A stretch of DNA of 64,000 nucleotides, from contig NZ_JAJVCS010000001.1 of assembly GCF_021395205.1 (NCBI RefSeq), positions 558,001 to 622,000 of the forward strand, given 5' to 3'. This document shows, piece by piece, positions 1-10,873 of the stretch; position 1 is the first letter of the stretch, and each line of letters starts with the position of its first letter. The notes under the pieces were generated by a model. The model ran no database searches, was not told the origin of the DNA, and saw only the letters and a program-made list of their open reading frames with translations. The DNA is from Polynucleobacter sp. IMCC 30228 (lineage in GTDB: Bacteria > Pseudomonadota > Gammaproteobacteria > Burkholderiales > Burkholderiaceae). The position numbers and the translations under genes were made by a program.

Positions 1-108
1 TCCTGGAAGGGGCTCCCATTCTTGCGCAGATTTAACGTAGTCATCGCGATCGACATTAATCACACCATCACGATCGAGGATAATTAATTTAGGAGCGTGC
101 TGGTTCAT
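1..108 (-). CDS. gmhB: D-glycero-beta-D-manno-heptose 1,7-bisphosphate 7-phosphatase, N-terminal part
   Basis: Only the first 36 codons are inside the window; the gene runs off the left edge. The translated start [18 protein letters not shown] carries the HAD-superfamily nucleophile motif DRDGVIN, typical of GmhB, which dephosphorylates heptose bisphosphate during ADP-heptose synthesis for the LPS inner core. The ATG at 108-106 overlaps the glyS stop (ATGA), so it should be translationally coupled to glyS. A heptosyltransferase (waaF) lies at 40.6-41.7 kb, consistent with heptose-containing LPS. Other HAD phosphatases, such as histidinol phosphatase, share the motif, so the name rests on motif plus glyQ-glyS-gmhB gene order. 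Confidence 0.8.
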   Translation of the reverse strand, partial: MNQHAPKLIILDRDGVINVDRDDYVKSAQEWEPLPG

Positions 109-2246
109 GCCAATTTACCGAGATCGGCAACTAAATTCATTTTTTGATGCAATTGTTGTAATAAGGCCAAGCGATTATCTCGCAGCTCTGGCTGCGGATC
201 CATCACCATCACATCAGCAAAAAATTGATCAATGGGTTGCGCCAGAGAAACTAAAATTTGTAAGCAAGCAACAAATTCTCCGGCCTGATAAGCTAAATCG
301 AGATTGGTATGGATGGCTTCTAGGCTTTTTGCAAGCACAATTTCTGCAGGTAGAACGAGTAGTTTTGGCGCGTAATTAGTTGGTATCGGCGTATGGGTTT
401 TCTTGAGGATATGACTAATGCGTTTATTAGCTGCAGCTAGTTGAGCAGCCTCAGGTAAAGCATTAAATTGGCGCAAAGCTTGTAAACGCGTAATAACATC
501 ATTGAAATAAGGTGGCATTTGACTTAAGACGGCGTCAATTTCAGGGGCAGTAAAAGCCTCTCCAAGCCCTACCTGATCACGCAAATAGGCAGGAAAGCGA
601 TCCGCAATAAATTGATAAATTTCACTGGTATTCGCTTTTTGCGCTACCTCAGTTTGCTTAAATTGACTGCGGGCAAAATCAATCTGGATTGGCAGATTAA
701 TTACTAAATTCTTTTCTACTAATAAACGGCAAATACCAAGCGCATTGCGTCTTAAGGCATAAGGATCTTTATCGCCAGTAGGCGCAAGTCCAATACCCCA
801 AATACCGACTAATGTCTCTAGTTTGTCAGCAAAGGCTAAAACGGAACCAGTTAATGAGCGGGGTAGTGAGTCGCCTGCAAAACGGGGTTGGTAGTGTTCG
901 CCACAAGCAGCTGCTACCTCGGCAACCTCACCATCAAGCGCAGCATAATAGCGGCCCATAATGCCCTGTAGTTCGGGAAATTCCCCAACCATGTCAGTAA
1001 GTAAATCAGCCTTAGCAATTTCTGCAGCTCGACTAAGCCATTCTGTATTAATAGCTAGACCCTGACGATTCAAGTCTGCGGCAATCTGGAGGGCAATTGC
1101 TTGTACCCGGCGCATGCGCTCGAGTTGGCTACCAAGCTGGTTTTGATAAACCACTTTATTCAGGTCATCGAGGCGAGAATGCAGAGAGCGCTTTTGATCT
1201 TGTTTGTAAAAGAAGCGCGCATCTGCTAAGCGGGGGCGTATGACGCGCTCATTGCCGGCAATAATCGCGCTGGGATCAACTGTTTCAATATTAGAAACAA
1301 TTAAAAAGCGATTACGTAATTTTCCTTGTTGATCCGTTAAGGCAAAATATTTTTGATTGGTCTGCATTGTCAAAATAAGGCACTCTTGCGGAATTTCCAA
1401 AAATTCAGGATCGAATTGACAGCAATAAACTACTGGCCACTCTACAAGAGCAGTTACTTCATCAAGTAGTGCATCCGGCATCAACACCAGATCATCGCCA
1501 GCCGCCTGAGTAAGGCCCTGTTGAATTAAGGTACGACGACGTACGAAATTGGCGACAACCTTGCCTTGGGTTTCAAGGACACGTTCATAATCGTCAGCAG
1601 CCGTTAGTTTTAGCGCTCCGCTAGAAAGAAAGCGATGTCCTTCGGTTAGCTGGTCTGCGGTAATGCCAAGTGCCTCTAGGTGCAAGGGCACTTTACCGTG
1701 CAGAGCAAGAATCCGGTGAACTGGTCTAGCAAAAGCCACATCTTTTAAGTCCCCATTTTTTTGGGCGACTTGGTAATGCATCATTTTCGCAATAGGAAGT
1801 TGTTGCAAAGCAGATTCAAACGCTAGTTGTAGGGTAGGCGTAAGTTGCGCACCAGTTGCCTGTAGATTTAAAAAGAGTGTTTCATTTTTACCTTCGCCAG
1901 ACCGCTCTAAGGTGTTGAGATCGATATCAGCAGAACCCAGCGAAGCCAATTTTTTTAAGAGCGGCGCAGTGGGCTTGCCGGCACTATCAAAAGCGATACT
2001 AGTTGGCAATATTTTTTCCCGTACAGCATAGTCAGAGGCTTGATTAAGCACACCATTAATTTGCACTGCTAAGCGACGGGGACTGGCAAAGCTAATAGGC
2101 TTTGAGTCTGCGCTTAATAGCTGGGCCTTTTTTAGTGAGTTAAAAATAGCACTAGTAAAAGCATCACTCAGTTTAGATAAGGATTTTGGTGGCAACTCTT
2201 CTGTAAATACTTCCAAAATTAAGGTTGCGTTTGGCTCTAACATCAT
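105..2246 (-). CDS. glyS: Glycine--tRNA ligase beta subunit
   Basis: This is the 713-residue beta subunit of the heterotetrameric (alpha2beta2) bacterial glycyl-tRNA synthetase; the length is normal for the family. The N-terminus [15 protein letters not shown] is the family hallmark, and the C-terminal third is the helical tRNA-binding region. It binds and charges tRNA-Gly together with the alpha subunit encoded directly upstream. The ATG at 2246-2244 overlaps the glyQ stop (ATGATG/TGA), and its own stop overlaps gmhB, so all three are tightly coupled. A second in-frame ATG follows immediately at 2243, so the start is uncertain by one codon. Confidence 0.97.
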   Translation of the reverse strand: MMLEPNATLILEVFTEELPPKSLSKLSDAFTSAIFNSLKKAQLLSADSKPISFASPRRLAVQINGVLNQASDYAVREKILPTSIAFDSAGKPTAPLLKKLASLGSADIDLNTLERSGEGKNETLFLNLQATGAQLTPTLQLAFESALQQLPIAKMMHYQVAQKNGDLKDVAFARPVHRILALHGKVPLHLEALGITADQLTEGHRFLSSGALKLTAADDYERVLETQGKVVANFVRRRTLIQQGLTQAAGDDLVLMPDALLDEVTALVEWPVVYCCQFDPEFLEIPQECLILTMQTNQKYFALTDQQGKLRNRFLIVSNIETVDPSAIIAGNERVIRPRLADARFFYKQDQKRSLHSRLDDLNKVVYQNQLGSQLERMRRVQAIALQIAADLNRQGLAINTEWLSRAAEIAKADLLTDMVGEFPELQGIMGRYYAALDGEVAEVAAACGEHYQPRFAGDSLPRSLTGSVLAFADKLETLVGIWGIGLAPTGDKDPYALRRNALGICRLLVEKNLVINLPIQIDFARSQFKQTEVAQKANTSEIYQFIADRFPAYLRDQVGLGEAFTAPEIDAVLSQMPPYFNDVITRLQALRQFNALPEAAQLAAANKRISHILKKTHTPIPTNYAPKLLVLPAEIVLAKSLEAIHTNLDLAYQAGEFVACLQILVSLAQPIDQFFADVMVMDPQPELRDNRLALLQQLHQKMNLVADLGKLA

Positions 2247-3124
2247 TTTGCGTTCGTGTGAACCATTGGAAAACCAAGCTTTTCGCGAGCCTCAAAATAG
2301 GCTTGCGCAACTGCGCGTGATAAATTGCGAATACGGCCAATATAAGTAGCTCGTTCAGTTACAGAAATGGCGCCACGGGCATCTAAAAGATTAAAAGTAT
2401 GTGCGGCTTTCAAAACCATTTCATATGCAGGCAGGGCAAGCGGTACTGCAATGAGGCGCTTAGCTTCATTTTCATAGTTAGCAAAATGGCTAAACAGTAA
2501 TTCGGTATTGGCGTGTTCGAAGTTATAGGCGGATTGCTCTACTTCATTTTGATGGTACACATCACCATAACTTAGGCCCTTAGTCCAGACTAAATCAAAT
2601 ACATTGGCACAATTTTGGATATACATGGCTAAGCGCTCAATGCCATAAGTAATTTCGCCTAATACGGGTTTGCAGTCAAGGCCACCCACTTGCTGAAAAT
2701 ACGTGAATTGGGTTACTTCCATGCCATTTAGCCAAACCTCCCAACCTAAACCCCAAGATCCCAAGGTGGGATTTTCCCAATCATCCTCAACAAAGCGCAC
2801 ATCATTTTTTTGTAAATCAAGCCCCAAGGCTTTTAAGGAGCCCAAATATAAATCTAAAATATTGTCAGGAGCTGGCTTTAGAACTACTTGAAATTGATAG
2901 TAGTGCTGTAGACGATTTGGATTTTCACCATAGCGTCCATCCTTTGGTCGGCGTGATGGTTGAACGTAAGCTGCCTTCCACGGCTCAGGCCCAATTGCAC
3001 GCAGAAAGGTGGCCGTATGGGAAGTACCCGCGCCAACCTCGAGGTCGATCGGTTGCAACAAGGCGCAGCCTTGCTGATCCCAGTATTCCTGGAGTTGAAG
3101 AATAATTTGCTGAAAAGTAAGCAT
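2243..3124 (-). CDS. glyQ: Glycine--tRNA ligase alpha subunit
   Basis: This is the 293-residue catalytic alpha subunit of glycyl-tRNA synthetase, a class II aminoacyl-tRNA synthetase core. The start [20 protein letters not shown] and the downstream [19 protein letters not shown] segment are diagnostic; the protein forms glycyl-adenylate and works with GlyS. The gene follows lnt after about 60 bp and overlaps glyS by 4 bp. Its start codon is unusual: it sits at the junction of a 14-nt tandem duplication that creates a mini-ORF just upstream (see the repeat at 3111-3138), and no good Shine-Dalgarno sequence is correctly spaced for the glyQ ATG itself. Confidence 0.97.
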   Translation of the reverse strand: MLTFQQIILQLQEYWDQQGCALLQPIDLEVGAGTSHTATFLRAIGPEPWKAAYVQPSRRPKDGRYGENPNRLQHYYQFQVVLKPAPDNILDLYLGSLKALGLDLQKNDVRFVEDDWENPTLGSWGLGWEVWLNGMEVTQFTYFQQVGGLDCKPVLGEITYGIERLAMYIQNCANVFDLVWTKGLSYGDVYHQNEVEQSAYNFEHANTELLFSHFANYENEAKRLIAVPLALPAYEMVLKAAHTFNLLDARGAISVTERATYIGRIRNLSRAVAQAYFEAREKLGFPMVHTNAK

Positions 3125-3138
3125 TAAAAAGTAAGCAT
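3111..3138 (-). repeat. 14-nt tandem duplication at the glyQ start creating a 4-codon leader ORF
   Basis: On the minus strand ATGCTTACTTTTTA (3138-3125) is followed directly by ATGCTTACTTTTCA (3124-3111), which is the glyQ start. The upstream copy reads as a mini-ORF, Met-Leu-Thr-Phe-stop, whose TAA overlaps the glyQ ATG by one base. A weak AGG (3147-3145) is placed for the upstream ATGs (3141 or 3138), about 20 nt from the glyQ ATG. What is seen is the duplication and the overlap; translational coupling is inferred. Confidence 0.75.
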
Positions 3139-3185
3139 CATCGACCTAGCTAAGGCCTTGATTTTAACCGCCCGAGACAACTTAG

Positions 3186-4730
3186 CTAAGAAAGTCGCCG
3201 TTTTAACTTGCAACTTAGTCCAAAAAGAATCAAGACACCACAAAATGCCAATATTGGCAGGTCTCCCCATAGTACATAAGGGGTTTTACCCGAGTAAGCC
3301 TGTACTTCCATCTGGAGTTCAGCACGGGTAAATTGCGGTAACTGAGCGAGCACACGGCCATCAGCCCCAATAATGGCAGTAATCCCAGTATTGGTTGCAC
3401 GAATGCTAGGAAGCCCCGTTTCTAAGGAGCGAAGTTGGGATAAACGCAGTTGCTGGGTTGGTGCTTGTGAATGCCCAAACCAGACTAAATTGGTCATGTT
3501 AACTAGGAGATTAATTGGCGCAGTGGCATTTCTCAGTCGGGCAGCAAGTTCTCCGCCAAAGACATCTTCATAGCAAATCGTAATCGCAGCGCCCAGCGGT
3601 TTTGAATTAGTAGGCTGGATTAAAAACGGTGGCTGATTAACTGCGCCACGACCAAAATTACTCAAGGGAATTTTAAATTCATCGACAAACCATTGAAAAC
3701 CAGGCGGAATAAATTCACCGAATGGAACTAGATGCGATTTATCGTAGACATAGCTGGGCCGATCTTGACTTAAGCCCAGCGCTCGATTTGTAAATAAGAC
3801 TTTATTATTTTCGCCGTCAATTTGCCCCACAACACCAATTAACACTTGACTCGCACTAGCCTGAGCAAATGCTTGCAATTGTGTGATGGCGCCAGCTGGT
3901 AATTGGGATTCTGGCCAAGGAAAAGCAGTTTCAGGAATGACAATTAAATTAGCCGACTTTTCCTCAATTAAAGTTAGATACAGTTGAATCTGCCTCATGA
4001 TCGCAGGCGGATTAAATTGCTGACTTTGGGCAAAGTTACCTTGCAGTAGCCTCACTGAAATTGGCTTTTCATAGGCTTGTGTGAAATGCCCAATTCCGAA
4101 TACCTGACACAATAAAACTCCACTAACAACCATGCCACTCACTTTCCATGGCGCAAGACGTAATTGGGCAATTAGATAGGAAAGCCAAAATACTGCAAAG
4201 GTACAAGCGAGCCCCCCAAACCAAGGAGCGATTACCGCAAAAGGACCATTGACTTGGGTTTCAGCAAAACCACTCCAAGGGAAGCCGGTCAATAATGAGC
4301 CACGCAGGTATTCCAGCAAAGTCCAAGAACTAGCAAATAGCAGGGCATTGAGCAAGATTGCAAGGGAAGTTTTTTTTGCCGCCTGGCTAATGCAATGAGC
4401 CAGTAGCAGAGCCATGCCAAAGAAAAGACTCAGGTAACTCGATAGGGCAAAGACACCAAAGCCCGCTAGCAGCCAACTTAAGCCTCCAACATCATGCAAG
4501 CTAATATAAATCCACCATAGGCTACAAACAAAATACGCTAAACCGAAACCCATACCGAGAATGAAAAATGTGCGTTTTTGTTGAAGCCGAAAGTTAGCCA
4601 GTAAATACCAAAAAATACTGAGGGCTAAAATTTGCCACCAACCCCCATAGGAAGCTTCAGCGAGCAAGGCAGTGGCAATACCACTTCCTACCGCACACAG
4701 TAGCGCACGCAACAGGCTAGAGTTAATCAA
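3186..4730 (-). CDS. lnt: Apolipoprotein N-acyltransferase
   Basis: This 514-residue inner-membrane enzyme transfers the third acyl chain to the N-terminal cysteine of lipoproteins. The N-terminal half holds about seven hydrophobic segments, followed by a periplasmic nitrilase-fold domain. The Glu-Lys-Cys triad is visible in VIPETAFPWPE, YDKSHLVPFGEF and ITICYEDVFG. A last membrane segment closes the C-terminus. The start is TTG at 4730, immediately after the corC TAA and in the same frame as corC, so lnt is probably expressed by termination-reinitiation. A slightly later start cannot be excluded. The corC-lnt pairing is common in proteobacteria. Confidence 0.93.
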   Translation of the reverse strand: MINSSLLRALLCAVGSGIATALLAEASYGGWWQILALSIFWYLLANFRLQQKRTFFILGMGFGLAYFVCSLWWIYISLHDVGGLSWLLAGFGVFALSSYLSLFFGMALLLAHCISQAAKKTSLAILLNALLFASSWTLLEYLRGSLLTGFPWSGFAETQVNGPFAVIAPWFGGLACTFAVFWLSYLIAQLRLAPWKVSGMVVSGVLLCQVFGIGHFTQAYEKPISVRLLQGNFAQSQQFNPPAIMRQIQLYLTLIEEKSANLIVIPETAFPWPESQLPAGAITQLQAFAQASASQVLIGVVGQIDGENNKVLFTNRALGLSQDRPSYVYDKSHLVPFGEFIPPGFQWFVDEFKIPLSNFGRGAVNQPPFLIQPTNSKPLGAAITICYEDVFGGELAARLRNATAPINLLVNMTNLVWFGHSQAPTQQLRLSQLRSLETGLPSIRATNTGITAIIGADGRVLAQLPQFTRAELQMEVQAYSGKTPYVLWGDLPILAFCGVLILFGLSCKLKRRLS

Positions 4731-5567
4731 TTAAGTCTCGGATGGTAGGCGGCGGGCAATAAGAATATGAATTTGCCGTGAATCTGCCCGTTGAATTTCA
4801 AATTCAATACCTGCGATTTGGACTTTCTCACCCAATTTAGGTACTCGTCCTAAATGTTGCGAAATAAAACCTGCAATCGTTTCAATATTTTCCAAATGAA
4901 AATGAGACCCTAAGGCTGCATTCACTTGCTCTAACTCAGTAATGCCTTTAATGCGTAATGCCTCATTATCGAGCTGAATAATATTATCCGCATCTTCATC
5001 CACATCAAACTCATCTTCAATATCACCCACAATTTGTTCAAGGACATCTTCGATCGTAATAATGCCAGCAATACCTCCGTACTCATCAACTACAACAGCA
5101 AGATGATTGCGGTTATCACGAAAATCGCGCAATAAAACACTTAGACGCTTTGATTCAGGAATAAAAACGGCGGGGCGCAGCCAGTCGCGTAATTGAAAAT
5201 CGGCATCGGCAGAGTAGCGTAAAAGGTCTTTAGCTAACAAAATGCCAATGACTTTATCGCGACTGCCTTCAAACACAGGAAAACGTGAGTGGGCCGCAGC
5301 AATCACTTCAGTAATAATTTGAGATATAGGGAGGTTGACATCAATCCAGTCTAGCTGTGCTCGCGGAACAAGAATATCGCGGGCACATAATTCCCCCACT
5401 TGAAAAACACCTTCAATCATTGCTAGGGCATCAGCATTAATGAGGCCCTCTAATTGCGCTTCGCGTAAGGTATTAATAAGGTCGCGGCGCTGCTCAGCTG
5501 GCGAGCTCGGTTCAGGACTAAGAAACTCGCTTAAGCGTTCGAGCAGGGTTTTTTGGATTTCAGGCAT
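4731..5567 (-). CDS. corC: CorC/HlyC-family CBS-domain protein
   Basis: The 278-residue protein has two CBS repeats (around residues 65-185, including [20 protein letters not shown] and the segment ending [18 protein letters not shown]) and a C-terminal CorC_HlyC transporter-associated domain. It has no membrane segments, unlike longer family members. The family is linked to magnesium/cobalt efflux with CorA, but in this conserved ybeY-corC-lnt context the exact role is unclear. The gene begins 11 bp after ybeY and ends with a TAA that directly abuts the lnt TTG start in the same frame. Confidence 0.88.
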   Translation of the reverse strand: MPEIQKTLLERLSEFLSPEPSSPAEQRRDLINTLREAQLEGLINADALAMIEGVFQVGELCARDILVPRAQLDWIDVNLPISQIITEVIAAAHSRFPVFEGSRDKVIGILLAKDLLRYSADADFQLRDWLRPAVFIPESKRLSVLLRDFRDNRNHLAVVVDEYGGIAGIITIEDVLEQIVGDIEDEFDVDEDADNIIQLDNEALRIKGITELEQVNAALGSHFHLENIETIAGFISQHLGRVPKLGEKVQIAGIEFEIQRADSRQIHILIARRLPSET

Positions 5568-5578
5568 AGACCAATTAT

Positions 5579-6049
5579 CTAATAAGGGTTAGGATAGCCG
5601 AGCATTTTGAGGGATTGAACTTCTAAAGCCTCCATTTTTTTCGCCGCTGGCGATTTTTCATGGTCAAAACCGCGGGCATGCAGACAACCATGTAGTACTA
5701 AATGGGCTAAATGCGCTTCTGGCGATTTATTTTGCGCGCGTGCTTCGGCAAGAACGACAGGCCAGCAAATAACAATATCGGCGTGGAGCGGTAGGGTCCC
5801 TGTAGCTTTGCTTTCAACTTCGCTATAAATAAAAGTCAGCACATTAGTAGATTTATCGCGTTGTCGAAAATGGTAATTTAGTGCCTTACTTTCAGCTTGA
5901 TTGATAAAGCGTATAGTTAGTTCGCCCTGTAAATTACTCAGCCCCATTAAAATCCAGCGGCGCATTTTTTTCTGCCCAACTAGGGATAGAACTTTTTCCT
6001 CGAGGCTTGCGCTGGCAAATTGGAAATTAATTTTAGGTAATTTCAGCAT
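5579..6049 (-). CDS. ybeY: Endoribonuclease YbeY, 16S rRNA maturation
   Basis: The 156-residue metal-dependent RNase acts in 16S rRNA 3'-end maturation and ribosome quality control. The zinc-binding signature [12 protein letters not shown] (H-x3-H-x5-H) lies near residue 120, preceded by the usual LTIRFIN and STNVLTF segments. The gene overlaps the miaB 3' end by 17 bp. The phoH (ybeZ) gene that often separates miaB and ybeY in proteobacteria is absent here. Confidence 0.95.
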   Translation of the reverse strand: MLKLPKINFQFASASLEEKVLSLVGQKKMRRWILMGLSNLQGELTIRFINQAESKALNYHFRQRDKSTNVLTFIYSEVESKATGTLPLHADIVICWPVVLAEARAQNKSPEAHLAHLVLHGCLHARGFDHEKSPAAKKMEALEVQSLKMLGYPNPY

Positions 6050-7379
6050 AAACTATTTCACCGCGCAGGGTATGGGTTAATACTTCCGTAATGCGCACGG
6101 TTTGTATTGAGCCAAGCCATTTTTGCAGATCATGCGCGGGCGCGGGAATGTGAATGACCCGATTATTTTCGGCGCGACCCTGTAAATTTATCCCGTCTTT
6201 TGCCAGACCTTCAATTAAAACGGTTTCTTCGTTGCCCAACATATTTTGACTAATGATTTTTGCTTGTGAATCAATTAGGGCTAATAATTGATGTAAACGC
6301 TGTAACTTAACTTCATGCGGCGTTTCATCGGGTAGGTTTGCCGCAGGTGTGCCAGGGCGAGGACTAAAAATAAAACAGAAGCTATTATCAAACTGTAATT
6401 CTTCGACCATTTGCAATAATTTTTCAAAGTCAGCTTCAGTTTCACCAGGAAAGCCGACAATGAAGTCACTCGATAAAGTCAGATTCGGTCTGACCGCACG
6501 CATGCGGCGAATAATGCTTTTGAATTCAAGCGCAGTGTAACCCCGTTTCATGGCCGATAAAATCCGATCAGACGCATGTTGTACAGGCAGATGCAGATGG
6601 CTAACAAGTTGCGGGATATGGGAATAGACATCAATTAGGCGCTGACTAAATTCTTTGGGATGACTAGTAGTAAAACGAATGCGCTCAACCCCAGGAATTT
6701 CAGCCACATACTCAATTAACAGGGCAAAATCAGCTAAAGAACTTGAGTCGCTTAGCTTGCCTTGATAGGCATTCACATTTTGCCCAAGAAGCACAATTTC
6801 TTTTACACCTTGTGCGGCTAGGCCGGCAATTTCAACTAGTACATCATCTAATGGGCGTGAGACCTCTTCGCCACGGGTGTAAGGTACTACGCAGTAGCTG
6901 CAATACTTCGAGCAGCCTTCCATAATAGAAACATAGGCAGACCCCCGAGTTTGACGTGAAATAGGTAAGTGATCAAATTTTTCAATTTCAGGAAAAGAAA
7001 TATCAACTTGTGAGGCACCGGTAAGAAGACGCTTCGCTAACAAGTCGGGAAGGCGATGCAAGGTTTGCGGTCCAAACACAACATCAACATGTGGGGCCCG
7101 ATTAATAATTTGTTGCCCCTCTTGGCTAGCTACACAACCGCCAACGCCGATTAATAATTGGGGTTTGGTTTTTTTGAGTTCACGTAGTCGACCTAAATCA
7201 GAAAATACCTTATCTTGGGCTTTCTCCCGAATAGAGCAGGTATTGAGCAACACCACATCGGCTTGTTCTAAATCTAAGGTCGTTTCCATACCTGCAGATG
7301 CATGGAGGATGTCGGCCATCTTGCTCGAGTCATACTCGTTCATTTGACAACCAAAAGTTTTGATATAAAGCTTTTTCAT
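6033..7379 (-). CDS. miaB: tRNA-2-methylthio-N6-dimethylallyladenosine synthase
   Basis: This 448-residue radical-SAM methylthiotransferase adds the 2-methylthio group to i6A37 of tRNAs reading UNN codons. Cluster-binding cysteines of the N-terminal domain are in [22 protein letters not shown] and [10 protein letters not shown]. The radical-SAM CxxxCxxC motif is in [22 protein letters not shown] domain occupies roughly the last 65 residues. It is the first gene of the minus-strand operon miaB-ybeY-corC-lnt-glyQ-glyS-gmhB; the 64 bp upstream should hold the promoter, though no convincing -35/-10 pair was identified. Confidence 0.96.
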   Translation of the reverse strand: MKKLYIKTFGCQMNEYDSSKMADILHASAGMETTLDLEQADVVLLNTCSIREKAQDKVFSDLGRLRELKKTKPQLLIGVGGCVASQEGQQIINRAPHVDVVFGPQTLHRLPDLLAKRLLTGASQVDISFPEIEKFDHLPISRQTRGSAYVSIMEGCSKYCSYCVVPYTRGEEVSRPLDDVLVEIAGLAAQGVKEIVLLGQNVNAYQGKLSDSSSLADFALLIEYVAEIPGVERIRFTTSHPKEFSQRLIDVYSHIPQLVSHLHLPVQHASDRILSAMKRGYTALEFKSIIRRMRAVRPNLTLSSDFIVGFPGETEADFEKLLQMVEELQFDNSFCFIFSPRPGTPAANLPDETPHEVKLQRLHQLLALIDSQAKIISQNMLGNEETVLIEGLAKDGINLQGRAENNRVIHIPAPAHDLQKWLGSIQTVRITEVLTHTLRGEIVYAEIT

Positions 7380-7443
7380 ATGCCGTTCTCAGGTTTATAG
7401 CTGGGGGCGAAGCTCGGATTTTAAGGGAAATACCCCAAACAAG

Positions 7444-8733
7444 CTAGAGCAAGCGGTAAGCCGCAATGGCAACTAGTGTTGGCGGTAAGGCGGCTAGCAA
7501 AAGATAAGTAGCTGAAACCGCTGCATTCGGGAAGTAGTTCCGCAGGATTGCGATACCTGCAGGATTAGGTGCATTGGCAATAACGGTTAAACCACCTCCT
7601 GCTACCGCGCCACCAACTAAGGCAAGTTTGAACTCAGCTGAAGTACCGGTTACAAGCGACCCTAAATAGGTGAGAGCAGCATTATCAGTAATCGCTGTTA
7701 AAGCTAGGCTGCCATAAAAAACTGCACTAGGGCTCATTTGGGTTAGAAGGGGTTGTAGCCACCATGCTTGTAATTTGCCTAAGACCACAAGACCAGCTAA
7801 AAAAAATCCAACCAATAAGGCTTCGCGCAAAATTAATGGGCTCTGGTGTTTTGGGTATGCAACCGTATAGCCAATGAAAAATAATAAGAGCCAAATAAAA
7901 AGCACGGGATCATGGGCTACTGCCACTATTGCACAGAGAAATAATAAATGAATAAAGGTAACGCTAATGGGCGTTCGCTTGTGGGCATGGCTAGCCTGCT
8001 GCGCTTGTTGTAAGCGCGCTACTTCAAGGAGGACTAAATTTTTACGAAAGAGGACGCTCACTATTAATGAATTAAGCAAGATAGCAAGACACGATTTAAG
8101 GCCAAAGTTGCTCAACATGAAAGCGTTATCCCATTGCCAAGTATTCGCCACCATTAATACGGGCGGTGCAGCAAAATTAGTGAGGGTACCGCCAATCGAG
8201 ATATTGACAAATAAAACCCCTAAAGTACCAAACATAAATGGAATAGAGGGCTGATGTCGATACACTAAATCACGCAAGAGAAAAGCGGCAAGCGTCATCG
8301 CGGCAGGTTCGGTAATTAAGGACCCCAATAATGGCGTAATACTGAGGGTTAAAAAATACAGGGCGGTACTTTGCTCCGTGCGCACTAAGCGATGGGCCCC
8401 ATGGCTTAGCCAATTTAAAATTTGCGTTGCAAAATCGAGTATGGGTTTGCTGCCAGCAACGACCATAATGGCAAAAACAAACATAGGTTCAGTATAATTT
8501 CGCTCATTCAAGTATTGCTTTGCACTCGCAAAACCATCAATTGCCCAAATAAATAGAATTAATACGGCTGCCCATAGTCCAAAGACAATTTCAACTTCGC
8601 CAAGCATATGAAGCAAGCCAGAATGCCGCTTAGAATGGGCCGCTAATTTTTCAAAATAGGCGGTACAAAATGTGTGAGTCACTGCAATGACAAAAAGGAC
8701 ACTAGCACCTAGTTCGGTCGGGGTAAAGTTCAT
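7444..8733 (-). CDS. Putative Na+/H+ antiporter (DUF1504-type membrane protein)
   Basis: The 429-residue protein is almost entirely hydrophobic with about 11 membrane segments. It resembles the putative Na+/H+ antiporter family formerly called DUF1504, with conserved-looking loops AHSKRHSGLLHMLGEVEIVFG near residue 35, TEPAAMTLAAFLLRDLVY near residue 145 and TDNAALTYLGSLV near residue 345, and a C-terminal region NAPNPAGIAILRNYF. These repeat-like acidic and Asn-Ala motifs are typical of ion-transporter superfamily antiporters. It stands alone, divergent from htpG. The substrate is not established from sequence. Confidence 0.7.
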   Translation of the reverse strand: MNFTPTELGASVLFVIAVTHTFCTAYFEKLAAHSKRHSGLLHMLGEVEIVFGLWAAVLILFIWAIDGFASAKQYLNERNYTEPMFVFAIMVVAGSKPILDFATQILNWLSHGAHRLVRTEQSTALYFLTLSITPLLGSLITEPAAMTLAAFLLRDLVYRHQPSIPFMFGTLGVLFVNISIGGTLTNFAAPPVLMVANTWQWDNAFMLSNFGLKSCLAILLNSLIVSVLFRKNLVLLEVARLQQAQQASHAHKRTPISVTFIHLLFLCAIVAVAHDPVLFIWLLLFFIGYTVAYPKHQSPLILREALLVGFFLAGLVVLGKLQAWWLQPLLTQMSPSAVFYGSLALTAITDNAALTYLGSLVTGTSAEFKLALVGGAVAGGGLTVIANAPNPAGIAILRNYFPNAAVSATYLLLAALPPTLVAIAAYRLL

Positions 8734-8856
8734 GATGGGATCTTATCAGCTGCAAATGTAAAAAAAAGAATTCGTCTAATACCCTTAAAAAAGAAGTAAA
8801 AACCCCTGGAATTTCATGAATTTTAGGTATTTTTAGCAATTATTAAGGATTGGCAC

Positions 8857-8884
8857 CTTGAAATGGGCAAGCAAAACCCCATAT
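8857..8884 (+). promoter_or_regulatory. Sigma-32 (RpoH) heat-shock promoter of htpG
   Basis: CTTGAAA (8857-8863), a 13-nt spacer, then CCCCATAT (8877-8884) is essentially the sigma-32 consensus. It lies 70 bp upstream of the htpG start codon on the coding strand. No CIRCE repeat is seen here, so htpG should depend on RpoH and not HrcA. Confidence 0.88.
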
Positions 8885-8953
8885 ATGGTGTAGAGAAAAA
8901 GACCTGTGTCGCTAATATACAAAATTTTTAAACGCAATTAAGGATAAAGAGTA

Positions 8954-10855
8954 ATGACCCAAGTTCAAAAAGAGACCTTAGGCTTTCAGGCAGAGGTTAA
9001 ACAACTATTGCAATTAATGATTCACTCTTTGTATTCCAACAAAGAAATCTTTTTGCGCGAACTCATTTCTAATGCCTCCGATGCAGCTGATAAATTACGC
9101 TATGAGGCAATGACACATGCTGATTGGTATGAAGATCAACCCGAATTAAAAATCAAAATTACTTTTGATAAGGTAGCTCGTACTATCACCATTACCGATA
9201 ATGGTATTGGCATGAGCCGTGAAGAAGTCATTTCTAATTTAGGCACAATTGCAAAATCGGGCACGAAAGAATTTTTCTCCAAACTCTCAGGTGATCAGCA
9301 AAAAGATGCCGCTTTAATTGGCCAATTTGGGGTTGGTTTTTATTCGGCTTTTATTGTGGCTGATCGCATTACGGTAGAAACCCGGCGGGCGGGCTTGCCA
9401 GCTAGTGATGGTGTGCGTTGGGAATCAGATGGATCAGGTGAATTTACAGTAGAAACGATCGATCGCCCAGAGCGCGGCACAGCTATTACCTTGCATCTGC
9501 GTGATGGCGAAGATGAGCTACTAACGACTTATGCCCTGAAGACTATTGTGCGGCGGTACTCCGATCATATTTCTTTGCCAATTGAAATGCGCAAAGAGGA
9601 GTGGGATGAAGAAAAAAAAGCCCAAGTATTGAAAGATGAATTCGAAAGCATTAATCAAGCTAGCGCTTTATGGGCAAGACCAAAGTCTGAAGTTAGCGTC
9701 GAACAATATGATGAATTTTATAAAAATTTGTCGCATGATTATGAAAATCCTTTGTGCTATTCACATAATCGAGTAGAGGGGCGTAGTGAATTTACGCAAT
9801 TGTTATTTATTCCTGCACATGCGCCATTTGATTTATGGGATCGCAATAAACGTGGCGGCATTAAGCTCTACGTTAAGCGGGTATTCATTATGGATGACGC
9901 TGAACAATTAATTCCCACCTACTTACGTTTTGTAACAGGCGTCATTGATACGGCCGATTTACCTTTAAATGTGTCACGTGAAATTTTACAAGAATCACGT
10001 GATGTTAAAGTGATTCGTGAAAGCTCAACTAAGCGTGTGCTTGGTATGTTAGAAGACTTGGCTAATAGCGCTGATGAAACGAACCGTGAAAAATACCGCA
10101 CCTTCTGGAATGCCTTTGGTCAAGCGTTAAAAGAGGGGGTTGGAGAGGATCAAACCAATCAAGAACGCATCGTAAAATTATTGCGTTTTGCTAGTACCCA
10201 TTCCGATTTACCTGAGCAAACCGTTTCTTTAGCCGATTATGTAGCGCGCATGAAGCCAGGGCAAGAAAAAATATATTACGTTACTGGCGATTCATTTAAT
10301 GCGGCAAAAAATAGCCCCCATTTAGAAATCTTTCGTAAAAAAGGCGTCGAAGTGTTGTTGTTGTGCGACCGGGTAGATGAATGGATGCTTTCATTTTTAA
10401 CGGAGTTTGAAGGTAAGGGGCTTTTATCGGTGGCTAAGGGTGATCTCGATTTGGGCGAGCTAACTGATAAACCAGAAAAGGCTGCACAAGAGGCTACCGA
10501 AAAGGAATTTAAGGATCTACTCGAGCGGATGAAAAAAATCTTGGCAGATAAAGCAAAAGATGTGCGTATTACCTTTCGTTTAACTGACTCCCCTGCATGT
10601 TTAGTAGTTGATGAGCATGAATTATCAGGTAATTTACTGCGCATGTTGAAAGCCGCAGGGCAACAAGCGCCGGAAACAAAACCAATTTTAGAAATCAATC
10701 CTGAACATCCCCTGTTGCGCAAGCTAAAGTATGATGACCAACAGTTTGATGAGTGGGCTCATCTCTTATTTGATCAGGCATTGTTGGCTGAGGGTGGTCA
10801 GTTAAATGATCCTGCAGGTTTTGTGAAGCGCATGAACCACATGCTTTTAAGCTAG
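8954..10855 (+). CDS. htpG: Chaperone protein HtpG (Hsp90)
   Basis: The 633-residue cytosolic Hsp90 has normal family length. The GHKL ATPase motifs are visible: [13 protein letters not shown] is present as [13 protein letters not shown], with DNGIGM and [15 protein letters not shown] following. The middle domain contains [16 protein letters not shown] and the C-terminal dimerisation domain follows. The ATG is preceded by AAGGA with 9-nt spacing. The heat-shock promoter upstream accounts for regulation. An OsmC-family gene follows after 18 bp and may be co-transcribed. Confidence 0.98.
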   Translation: MTQVQKETLGFQAEVKQLLQLMIHSLYSNKEIFLRELISNASDAADKLRYEAMTHADWYEDQPELKIKITFDKVARTITITDNGIGMSREEVISNLGTIAKSGTKEFFSKLSGDQQKDAALIGQFGVGFYSAFIVADRITVETRRAGLPASDGVRWESDGSGEFTVETIDRPERGTAITLHLRDGEDELLTTYALKTIVRRYSDHISLPIEMRKEEWDEEKKAQVLKDEFESINQASALWARPKSEVSVEQYDEFYKNLSHDYENPLCYSHNRVEGRSEFTQLLFIPAHAPFDLWDRNKRGGIKLYVKRVFIMDDAEQLIPTYLRFVTGVIDTADLPLNVSREILQESRDVKVIRESSTKRVLGMLEDLANSADETNREKYRTFWNAFGQALKEGVGEDQTNQERIVKLLRFASTHSDLPEQTVSLADYVARMKPGQEKIYYVTGDSFNAAKNSPHLEIFRKKGVEVLLLCDRVDEWMLSFLTEFEGKGLLSVAKGDLDLGELTDKPEKAAQEATEKEFKDLLERMKKILADKAKDVRITFRLTDSPACLVVDEHELSGNLLRMLKAAGQQAPETKPILEINPEHPLLRKLKYDDQQFDEWAHLLFDQALLAEGGQLNDPAGFVKRMNHMLLS

Positions 10856-10873
10856 GCCTTAACTGGAGCTCAG

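Noticed and set aside
10276..10722. Long antisense ORF inside htpG (148 codons, minus strand)
   Set aside because: It is a shadow of the htpG frame with no family similarity or ribosome-binding site; the same holds for the long antisense ORFs inside recA, pgk and metacaspase genes.
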